From NCBI GenBank assembly GCA_050288085.1, contig JBNKDD010000191.1:1-10931 (forward strand): DNA of 10,931 nucleotides. Direction: 5' to 3'. This stretch comes from JBNKDD01 sp050288085. GTDB taxonomy: Bacteria; Chloroflexota; Anaerolineae; Aggregatilineales; UBA3940. Positions 1 through 6,082 of this stretch are shown piece after piece. The notes beneath the pieces are model-generated. The model saw only the letters and a program-made list of their open reading frames with translations. It searched no databases and was not told the DNA's origin. Position numbers and translations under genes: made by a program. Every line of letters begins with the position of its first letter. Position 1 is the stretch's first letter.

Positions 1-2
1 TG

Positions 3-677
3 TACCGGTGGGGCAACCCGGCGGTCTATCAGGCTTCAGGTGATCAGCAGCTCTTCGCCCAGCATGATGCCCAGTGGATCGAGCCGGGGCTGCCCGGAGC
101 TGGAAACATCCTGATCTTCAACAACGGCAGCCAGCAGGATCGCCCCTATTCGTCAGTCGTCGAGATCACCCCACTGGTCGATGCTGATGGGCAGTACGAA
201 CGCCTGTCGAGTGGGGCTTATGGGCCGGAGGGTTTGGTCTGGGAATATACAGCCGACAACCCGACCGATTTCTACGCGACCAACATCTCCGGTGCGCAGC
301 GGTTGGCGAACGGAAACACCCTGATCTGTGATGGGCCGGGCGGGCATTTCTTCGAAGTGACCCAGGCTGGTGAATTGGTTTGGGAATACTCGGTTCCAAC
401 TGCCAGCCAGGATGCAGCTGCTTCGGTTTTCCGGGCGATACGCTACGAGCCAGATTATCCGGGCCTGTCCGGTCAGGATTTAACCCCCGGTGATCCGGTT
501 GAACCGGTGCAGGGTCGGCCCGGTGGTAATGGTCAATCCCCCGGCCCCGGTGGCCCTGGTGGTGGCGGTCAACCACCTGATGACGGCCAGCGTCCTGGCA
601 ATGGTGGCGGCGGTGGTCAACCCCCCAACGGTGGCTCGCGTCCCGGCGGTGGGGCTGGTCAGCCTCCGGGTAACTGA
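3..677 (+). CDS. Arylsulfotransferase (ASST) family protein, C-terminal part, cut by the window edge
   Basis: The open frame runs in from the left edge, so the start and N-terminal half are missing; 224 residues are visible. It matches the C-terminal half of bacterial aryl-sulfate sulfotransferase-like proteins, which are beta-propellers that move sulfate between phenolic compounds, usually outside the cytoplasm. Family signatures, numbered from the first visible codon, are YRWGNP at 1-6, the QHDAQW segment with a conserved His at 21, the GAGNILIFNNG strand at 32-42, and repeated propeller strands such as GNTLICDGPGGHFFEVT and LVWEY. The segment SVFRAIRYEPDYPGL just before the tail is also typical. 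From about nucleotide 513 the protein becomes an almost pure Gly/Pro/Gln tail of about 54 residues. Whether sulfotransfer is the real activity cannot be judged from this fragment. The family assignment is firm, the substrate unknown. Confidence 0.8.
   Translation, partial: YRWGNPAVYQASGDQQLFAQHDAQWIEPGLPGAGNILIFNNGSQQDRPYSSVVEITPLVDADGQYERLSSGAYGPEGLVWEYTADNPTDFYATNISGAQRLANGNTLICDGPGGHFFEVTQAGELVWEYSVPTASQDAAASVFRAIRYEPDYPGLSGQDLTPGDPVEPVQGRPGGNGQSPGPGGPGGGGQPPDDGQRPGNGGGGGQPPNGGSRPGGGAGQPPGN
513..674 (+). repeat. Gly/Pro-rich low-complexity tail with imperfect GQPP repeats
   Basis: This is the coding sequence of the C-terminal tail of the arylsulfotransferase-like protein. It consists of runs of Gly and Pro with three GQPP units and two RPG units, in an imperfect pattern of GGGGQPP followed by a short Asp/Asn/Gln/Arg linker. 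It is probably disordered and may act as a surface-exposed linker. Its length may vary between strains because the DNA is repetitive (GGTGG/GGCGG triplets). Confidence 0.7.
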
Positions 678-683
678 TACCCC

Positions 684-755
684 CCCGCTGCCGCTAAGGC
701 GGGATCTGCCCCCCTTTGCAAAGGGGGGCGAATCGCTTTGAATGCGCTTGCGCAT
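684..755. terminator. Cluster of hairpins between convergent genes, possible bidirectional transcription end
   Basis: The 105-base spacer between the two convergent genes holds three inverted repeats in a row. They are CCCGC/GCGGG (684-688 with 699-703), the long perfect palindrome at 708-729, and ATGCG/CGCAT (742-746 with 751-755). None is followed by a good T-run on either strand, so this is not a classical intrinsic terminator. Its position between two gene ends suggests that it blocks read-through or stabilises 3' ends. The function is inferred. Confidence 0.35.
708..729. repeat. Perfect 22-bp palindrome of an interspersed type
   Basis: The arms are GCCCCCCTTTG and its exact complement, CAAAGGGGGGC, meeting at the centre with no loop. 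Palindromes built on C-runs, TTTGCAAA and G-runs recur as interspersed extragenic repeats in many bacterial genomes. The intergenic position here, between convergent genes, fits such an element. Only one copy lies in the window. Confidence 0.6.
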
Positions 756-782
756 GAGCGCGATGGGGGGTTCAAGATCACT

Positions 783-3098
783 TTATGCATCTTCCCCACC
801 CACCAGCGCCTTGATGATCTTCCGCAGCCGTTCGATCTCTTCGATCAATCCGGCCTCATCGGGTCGCCGATGCTGCTGCGCCTTTTTGGTGGCGAGTTCG
901 GCACATTGCTGGTAAAGGTGTCTTTCCTGCCGGTCGCCGATCCATAATACTCGCCACCGACCGGCTACCGATTGGTAGACCTCGTCCGGCACTTCGCCTG
1001 CCAACTCGGCGACCAACCACTGCCGCTGATTGCGCAGCGACCAGACGATCACCACCACGATCACCAGCACGCCGATCCAGGTTGCCGCTACTGTCAGCGG
1101 ATTCAAGCCTATTGCATTACGGACGGCCAGATTATGCAGCGCATGGAAAACCACCGATCCGATAAAGGCGATCAGCGGGACGGCCCACCGCTGCCAGTGC
1201 TGTTGGGCCAGTCGGGCATAGCCCAGTCCTGCGCCGAAAATCGCGGTATAGAGCGCGTGATCCAGCCCGTACAGCACCCCCTCAACGAAGATCGTTTCGT
1301 TCAGTCCGGCGAACCCGCGCAGCATGAAAGCCCCCAGGTAGCTGATGATATTCCCCGTCATCGCAAAGCCAAAGCCGACCACCGCCCCATAGATGATGCC
1401 GTCCAGCACGTTATCAAATTCCAGGCGATAGCGCACGGCGATAAAGATCACGACCGCTCCTTTGAGCGCTTCCTCGACCAGCGGCGCAAGCAATCCGGCC
1501 CGCACCGCCTCGATAGCCTCCGGGCCTAGCAGATCAACCGGAAGCTTGAAGAATATCCGCACAGCGATGGCAACCAGCAGCGCCGGTATCGCCCCCCACA
1601 GGAAAGCAGCTGCCACTATTCGCTTGGGTTCTTTTTCGTACCGGTCAGCCCAATACAGCACCCCCACATACAGCGCCGTTGGCAGCAGTCCCGCTAGCAA
1701 ACTGATCAACACTCCCTTGACCACGTCCGTGGCAGGCAGCAGCCCGGCCAACCAGACCAGGTCGGGCGCATCCCAGGTGACCGTCTCAACGTCGGTGCTT
1801 ATTGGTGATAGTGATTCTCCGTCAACGATCAGCGTTGGCGATTCGGCCTGTTGCAAGGTCAGCGAGGCATCCGACGACACATCGTCGAAGCGGTAATGTG
1901 TCACCCATGATGTTTCCGCTTCAGGCCAGGTCGCGAGTAGATTGTAAGGTTGCCCTGATGGAACCTCAATCTCCGCGTTCAGAGCCGCACCGGGGGCCGG
2001 ATCGGCATGCAGCAAGGCCAGATCGCCCCCGACCTCGGCGGATGGCAGCGGATCGCCGTTCTCATAACGGAGCGTGATCCGGGCATCATCAGCTCCCGGC
2101 CCGGTGACGGCTACCCGCAGCCGGTTGGCGTACCAGGTATCCACATCCAAGGGCTGATCCATCCCCCAGGCGTAGGGCAGTTCCCACTGATCGCCTTTGT
2201 TCGCCGGGCCATACGGGCCGCTGAAGTCGCCCTGTGGCGCAATCTCTCCCCAGTGTCCCCCGAAGAACAGCCACTCGAATCCCTCGCCCGTTGCCGGGTC
2301 TGCTTCGATCTGCTCCCGGTCGGGGACCAGGCGAATCTCAGGGATCACCCGGCCATCGATCCCGGTGCGATCCATGATCTCCAACTGCACATTGCCGACC
2401 GTCGTCCCGTTGGGATAGGTTTCGTCCCCCCAGAAATAGTTAGCATGAGAACCCAGCGCAACGTAAGCGACCGGGTGCGTATCCTCTTCGATCTGTGCGG
2501 TGTCCCATGATCGACGTGTCCCCCCGTGATGCTGGCTGAGTACCACCCACTCAGGATCGCCAGCCGAGTCGAGCACCACTTGCACCATTTCCCAGTCGCC
2601 TTCATGCTTGTTAAACCAGTCGTTGTAGTAGTAGAACAGCCAGTACTGGATGGTAATATGCCCCCCATCCTGATCGCGGACGATATGGGCATAGGCCACA
2701 ACCGGCAGATTGGCATCCGCCTCCGGGCTGAGTTCCGCCTGATAGTAGGCACGGTGCGAGGTGTAGTTGATATAGCCGGATGACCCCTTATCGCCATACC
2801 AGGCATCGAGCGCATAACTGCCGTCCCCGTAATCGATCAGGTCGGCGGTAGTGACTTCCGTCAGCACATTGACCCCGGCGAACCAGTTACGCCGCGCCTG
2901 TCGCAGCCGGGCCGAATTCACCATCACCTCGACCGGCTGCGGGCGGAACACCTCTCCGGGATGGAAGTAGAGCACCGGGGCATACATCTGCGCGAGTTCG
3001 GCATCTTCTTTGGCGAGTTCATCCTGGGCAAATACAGCCGCTGCCCCCACCGAGAGCATCAGGGCGACCAGCACCGCGATCTTAAACTGAATTTTCAC
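783..3098 (-). CDS. Vps62-like domain fused to a PrsW-type intramembrane metalloprotease
   Basis: This is a 771-residue protein. I start it at the GTG at 3098, because a GGAGGAG ribosome site lies four bases upstream and the resulting N-terminus is a textbook signal peptide (MKIQFKIAVLVALMLSVG, cleaved near AVFA|QDE). The in-frame start at 3140 lacks such a site. Residues about 35-320 resemble the Vps62 family, with YAPVLYFHPGE, YWLFYYYNDWFNKHEGDWE and YVALGSHANYF. A linker follows with strand-rich, possibly beta-sandwich sequence. Residues about 460-690 form seven predicted membrane helices carrying the PrsW motifs: YEKEP after helix 1, EEALK with Glu542/Glu543, FDNVLDGIIYGAVVGFGF, His614, and FHALHN with His652/His655. 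A charged helical tail (about 690-771) ends the protein. PrsW-family enzymes cut membrane substrates such as anti-sigma factors. The substrate and the role of the outer domain here are unknown. Confidence 0.85.
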   Translation of the reverse strand: MKIQFKIAVLVALMLSVGAAAVFAQDELAKEDAELAQMYAPVLYFHPGEVFRPQPVEVMVNSARLRQARRNWFAGVNVLTEVTTADLIDYGDGSYALDAWYGDKGSSGYINYTSHRAYYQAELSPEADANLPVVAYAHIVRDQDGGHITIQYWLFYYYNDWFNKHEGDWEMVQVVLDSAGDPEWVVLSQHHGGTRRSWDTAQIEEDTHPVAYVALGSHANYFWGDETYPNGTTVGNVQLEIMDRTGIDGRVIPEIRLVPDREQIEADPATGEGFEWLFFGGHWGEIAPQGDFSGPYGPANKGDQWELPYAWGMDQPLDVDTWYANRLRVAVTGPGADDARITLRYENGDPLPSAEVGGDLALLHADPAPGAALNAEIEVPSGQPYNLLATWPEAETSWVTHYRFDDVSSDASLTLQQAESPTLIVDGESLSPISTDVETVTWDAPDLVWLAGLLPATDVVKGVLISLLAGLLPTALYVGVLYWADRYEKEPKRIVAAAFLWGAIPALLVAIAVRIFFKLPVDLLGPEAIEAVRAGLLAPLVEEALKGAVVIFIAVRYRLEFDNVLDGIIYGAVVGFGFAMTGNIISYLGAFMLRGFAGLNETIFVEGVLYGLDHALYTAIFGAGLGYARLAQQHWQRWAVPLIAFIGSVVFHALHNLAVRNAIGLNPLTVAATWIGVLVIVVVIVWSLRNQRQWLVAELAGEVPDEVYQSVAGRWRVLWIGDRQERHLYQQCAELATKKAQQHRRPDEAGLIEEIERLRKIIKALVGGEDA

Positions 3099-3102
3099 TT
3101 TA

Positions 3103-3109
3103 CTCCTCC
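3103..3109 (-). promoter_or_regulatory. Ribosome binding site that fixes the GTG start of the Vps62-PrsW gene
   Basis: On the minus strand the sequence reads GGAGGAG, then TAAA, then GTG at 3098. It is a near-perfect anti-Shine-Dalgarno match with short spacing. It selects the GTG over the longer in-frame start at 3140, which would put a charged stretch ahead of the signal peptide. Confidence 0.8.
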
Positions 3110-3368
3110 AGTGTTTTATGTAGAAAGCGTGAAAATGCACTTGCTTTTGTGCCCAAATCTGGCGTGGATTCGCTCATTCTACAGATGTTAAGGCCCGGTA
3201 GCTTATATTTTATGTATAATATTATTATATCGATAACTAAATCCTATAAATCGCCGTGGGTGCGAGATACATCTTGCCCTGGGGGACGGCATGCTAAATA
3301 AAGGAGTTGACAATCCCCGGTAATAACGCCAGCGCATAGTGTTAATTCGGGCAAAAAGGAGATAGGTC
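3110..3368. promoter_or_regulatory. AT-rich divergent promoter region
   Basis: This spacer separates the minus-strand PrsW-fusion gene from the plus-strand radical SAM gene, so it must hold promoters for both. A very AT-rich core lies at about 3201-3245. It contains TATAAT on the plus strand at 3215-3220 and TATAAT on the minus strand at 3229-3224. Neither has a convincing -35 box at 16-18 bp. A TTGACA lies at 3307-3312 on the plus strand but lacks a -10 at proper spacing. A ten-codon open frame (3291-3323) without a clear ribosome site is probably chance. The AAGGAG at 3356-3361, seven bases before the ATG at 3369, is the ribosome site of the next gene. Confidence 0.35.
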
Positions 3369-4460
3369 ATGCCTCGCATTCAGGTGCCGCCACCCAGTTC
3401 TGGCGGATTGGTGCTCTCCTATAAATGTCAGGCCCGTTGCCGTCATTGCATTTATGCCTGCTCACCGGAATGGAAAGCCAATTTCATTACCGAAGATCAA
3501 ATTGATCTCGGCCTGGAACAACTTAGTAAAACCATTCAGCCGAGCATGTGGGGCCGCGAACGAGTCGGACTTAACGATGGTCTGCACTTCACCGGCGGCG
3601 AACCCTTCCTCAATTTCGATTTGCTGCTGCGGGCGGTCGAACTCGGCACGAAGCACCACATCCCATCAATGTTTGTAGAGACCAACAGCGGCTGGGCCAC
3701 TGATGACGATATCACGCGTGATAGGCTGCGACGCCTACATGCTGCGGGTTTGCACGGCATCCTGATTTCGGTCAACCCCTACTACGCCGAATACATTCCC
3801 TTTTCGGATACCGAACGCTGCCTTCGTATCAGCCTGGAGATTTTCAATCCCGCCAACGTGATCGTCTATCAGTTTGTATATTATCGCCAATTCAAGCGCC
3901 TGGGTATTCGCGACGTCATATCGATTGAGGATTACCTGCGTCTCTCTGAGCGCGATTCGGACTTTTCAGGGCAGGTAGAGATGTTCTTCATGGGCCGTGC
4001 GCTTACCCAGTTGCAGGATGCCTTTCCGAGATATCCTGCGCAGATGTTCTTTTATGGGAACTGTAAGCCGCGATTCCTGCGGGATTGGCATAATCATTTC
4101 GATAATTACGGTAACTTTATGCCGGGCTTCTGCGGCGGAATTTCGCTAGGAAGCTGGTTTGAACTCGACCGGCTGCTTGCCGATGGGATCGAACTTGATG
4201 ACTACCCGATCTTATATTATCTGGTCCGGGGTGATATGCGTGGGCTGTTCAAGTTCGCTCAACAATTCGGTTATCAGCCGGACTTCCGCGGGTATCTATC
4301 GAGATGCCATCTGTGCACCGATATTCGCAAGTTCTTGCTGTCGCAGCAAGATTTCGAGGAACTGCGCCCGGTGGAGTTTTATAAGCATCTGGCCTATGAG
4401 GAGGACAGCCCCATCCAACCGATCCTTCAGCGTGCTCCCAGCCTTGATATGATGGGATAG
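3369..4460 (+). CDS. Radical SAM enzyme with extra C-terminal cysteines (possible auxiliary Fe-S cluster)
   Basis: This is a 363-residue cytoplasmic protein. The radical SAM cluster motif is CX3CX2C at Cys20, Cys24 and Cys27, with another Cys at 31. FTGGEPFLN at 74-82 is the SAM-binding GGEP motif, FVETNSG (102-108) is a typical third strand, and ILISVNPYY (131-139) is a later barrel strand. The C-terminal third has Cys232, Cys255 within GNFMPGFCGG, and a CHLC pair at Cys313/Cys316. Such spacing recalls Twitch/SPASM extensions that hold an auxiliary [4Fe-4S] cluster. Those enzymes modify peptides or proteins or carry out other radical chemistry. No precursor peptide, peptidase or transporter lies beside it, so the substrate cannot be named. 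The start is supported by AAGGAG seven bases upstream. The gene appears to be monocistronic and converges on the next gene. The superfamily is certain, the subfamily not recognised. Confidence 0.88.
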   Translation: MPRIQVPPPSSGGLVLSYKCQARCRHCIYACSPEWKANFITEDQIDLGLEQLSKTIQPSMWGRERVGLNDGLHFTGGEPFLNFDLLLRAVELGTKHHIPSMFVETNSGWATDDDITRDRLRRLHAAGLHGILISVNPYYAEYIPFSDTERCLRISLEIFNPANVIVYQFVYYRQFKRLGIRDVISIEDYLRLSERDSDFSGQVEMFFMGRALTQLQDAFPRYPAQMFFYGNCKPRFLRDWHNHFDNYGNFMPGFCGGISLGSWFELDRLLADGIELDDYPILYYLVRGDMRGLFKFAQQFGYQPDFRGYLSRCHLCTDIRKFLLSQQDFEELRPVEFYKHLAYEEDSPIQPILQRAPSLDMMG

Positions 4461-4466
4461 TAATCT

Positions 4467-4512
4467 GGCGAATCGTTAAACTTATCCTCCGCGATGCGTC
4501 GCGCGGTTCGCC
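4467..4512. terminator. Inverted repeat between convergent genes
   Basis: GGCGAA at 4467-4472 pairs with TTCGCC at 4507-4512, and a smaller GCGA/TCGC hairpin (4491-4494 with 4499-4502) sits inside. It fills the 55-base gap between two convergent genes. There is no T-run on either side, so a terminator role is only suggested by position. Confidence 0.3.
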
Positions 4513-4515
4513 ATT

Positions 4516-5469
4516 TCATATCAGCTCTGAGAGATATACGCGGTAACAGGTTGTTCCCTTAACAAGAACCATCATATCCCCACGAGCCGCAGCCTGGCTT
4601 GTTTGTATAATTTGCCCTGTCTCATCGACAAAACTATAGCGGTTGATTTCCTTCATTTGATGGTTGTTTTCCAGTTCCATCAGGTGATATTCATCGCGGT
4701 TATCATATCCCCCTTGAAATAGACAGATGTCTTCCAAGATGGCGAAGTTATGTGCTCCATACACAGGACAATGCCAATAATCGGCTACCTGATCATCTTG
4801 AATCTGAATTAACGGGAACTTCGCATAGTAGTAGCACCATGTCTCATTTTTTGATGCGACATTTAGTGCATAACAATCATCAATATATCCAACTCCAGGA
4901 GGTGGAGAATATTCATAAACTCGATGGCCTTGCTCAGTCCACTTGACTAACCCACTGACTCCGATTGAATATCCATCACCAAACCCACCATAAACACCTT
5001 CATCAAAATAGCTTGTCCAGATTATGCCGTCGGTGGTTGTTTGAACATGCTCTATCCCATCACCCAGCAAGAATTCCCGTCTGAAACTGCCATCTTCTCC
5101 GAATACACGCCCATTGAGATCGGCTACATCGTTCCCGTGATATCTCGACCGTGAACATACCAGGAGCAACTCGTTATCTGGTAGCGGTTGAACGTGATGA
5201 TAATTCCAGGATTGCTCCTTAATATCAATACGAGAGGTACTCCACTCGTCAATGCGTAATATCAGATAGTCCTGAGGCTGGTCAGCCTGGATTTTGGGAA
5301 AACTTGCGCCTGTAACAAACTCGCGGAAATCCGGCGGTTTAGAAATTGCCAATACGAAAAGCTCTTTCTTTGGGCCGAGGTTTACCGATACAAGCTCAAA
5401 ATCATCGCCAAGCTGCTCTCCAAAATCCACCCAGGGTTGGAGTTGGTATTCAATTGGTTTTTTACTCAT
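4516..5469 (-). CDS. Hypothetical protein, probable beta-propeller
   Basis: This is a 317-residue soluble protein without signal peptide or membrane segment. I prefer the ATG at 5469, giving MSKKPIEYQLQPW, because an AAGGGG lies about eleven bases upstream. The longer GTG start at 5490 has no ribosome site. The sequence is rich in short strands and aromatic residues, with blade-like stretches such as YHHVQPLPDNELLLV, DGIIWTSYFDEGVYG, VSGLVKWTEQGHRVYEY, IDDCYALNVASKNETWCYYY and NFAILEDICLFQGGY. From memory, hypothetical proteins with the YFDEGVYG and DCYALNV motifs occur scattered in several bacterial phyla, but no function is known to me. The gene is visibly AT-richer than its neighbours: GC is 20 of 60 bases at 4861-4920, against 37 of 60 at 8401-8460 in fabF. 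This suggests recent acquisition. It stands alone on its strand, with no partner. Confidence 0.75.
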   Translation of the reverse strand: MSKKPIEYQLQPWVDFGEQLGDDFELVSVNLGPKKELFVLAISKPPDFREFVTGASFPKIQADQPQDYLILRIDEWSTSRIDIKEQSWNYHHVQPLPDNELLLVCSRSRYHGNDVADLNGRVFGEDGSFRREFLLGDGIEHVQTTTDGIIWTSYFDEGVYGGFGDGYSIGVSGLVKWTEQGHRVYEYSPPPGVGYIDDCYALNVASKNETWCYYYAKFPLIQIQDDQVADYWHCPVYGAHNFAILEDICLFQGGYDNRDEYHLMELENNHQMKEINRYSFVDETGQIIQTSQAAARGDMMVLVKGTTCYRVYLSELI

Positions 5470-5512
5470 GCTTAAGTTGCCCCTTGCCACTTTATCAACA
5501 GGTATAGTTTAC

Positions 5513-5637
5513 TTGAACCTGGCAAAAGCCGCGTGGATCGGCAAACAGATTTAACTGGCGTGGTCAGCTCGTTGGAGCTGTCAATACAAGATAATTGCCA
5601 GGCTCAACTGGTGAATCTGCGTCCGGTTGAACCTGGC
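5513..5637. repeat. Three copies of an 11-12 bp motif (TTGAACCTGGC) in direct and inverted order
   Basis: TTGAACCTGGCA occurs at 5513-5524 and TTGAACCTGGC at 5627-5637, both on the plus strand. The inverted form TGCCAGGCTCAA (one mismatch) lies at 5596-5607. The last two can pair as an 11-base stem around a 19-base loop. A perfect hairpin, CAGCTC-GTTG-GAGCTG, lies between the copies at 5565-5580. The cluster sits downstream of the amtB-glnK operon and upstream of the hypothetical gene, so it could end the operon transcript or bind a regulator. No T-run supports an intrinsic terminator. Confidence 0.4.
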
Positions 5638-5676
5638 GAGAGATGAAACACAATAAAGGGCAACTCAAGCGAGCAC

Positions 5677-6054
5677 TCAGGCGGGCTCTCTCGTATCGAT
5701 GTCACCCTCATAAACAAGAGCCTCTTTACCACGCTCTCCAGAACTAATCCGAACCACATCGTCTACCGGATAAATGAATATAATGCCATCACCTTGTTCG
5801 CCTGTCCAGGCAGCCTCTCGAATGACATCAATAGTTTTTTCGACATTGTGGTCACTTAAAACGATATTCACCTGCATCCGGGGCAGCAGATCGACGGTAT
5901 AAGCGCCCGCCCGACCGGCCAATGTCACACCACCCTGGCGGCCATGTCCTTTGACTTCAAAGACATTTAGCCCAAAAATACCCAGTTCCTTTAGTGCTTG
6001 CATGACAGTTTCAAGGCGGTCTTCTCGAATGATCACTTCGATTTTCTTAGTCAT
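5677..6054 (-). CDS. glnK: P-II family nitrogen regulator, AmtB partner, divergent ligand site
   Basis: This is a 125-residue protein, slightly longer than the usual 112. The ATG at 6054 (MTKKIEVIIREDRLETV) has AGGAG upstream. The longer in-frame start at 6102 would overlap amtB and is less likely. P-II trimers sense ATP/ADP and 2-oxoglutarate and, as GlnK, plug the AmtB channel with the T-loop. The T-loop (about 36-56) reads GHGRQGGVTLAGRAGAYTVD. It keeps Gln40 (Gln39 of E. coli) and Tyr52 (Tyr51, the uridylylation site). Several nucleotide and 2-oxoglutarate ligands differ. Lys58 is Arg59, Lys90 of the GDGK motif is Ile91 (GDGIIF), and Arg103 is Ser104, while Arg101 is kept as Arg102. It lies 28 bases after amtB in the same operon, which supports the GlnK role. 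The ligand response may be altered. Confidence 0.9.
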   Translation of the reverse strand: MTKKIEVIIREDRLETVMQALKELGIFGLNVFEVKGHGRQGGVTLAGRAGAYTVDLLPRMQVNIVLSDHNVEKTIDVIREAAWTGEQGDGIIFIYPVDDVVRISSGERGKEALVYEGDIDTREPA

Positions 6055-6082
6055 TTTACTTCTCCTGGTTATAGATAAGGTC

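Noticed and set aside
972..1529. A 185-residue plus-strand open frame opposite the PrsW part
   Set aside because: It is a shadow of the well-supported minus-strand PrsW gene; its His/Asp/Gln/Arg-rich composition is typical of antisense frames in GC-rich genes.
3291..3323. A ten-codon open frame (MLNKGVDNPR) before the radical SAM gene as a possible precursor peptide
   Set aside because: It is very short, lacks a clear ribosome site and has no leader/core character or Cys/Gly-rich core. It is more likely chance.
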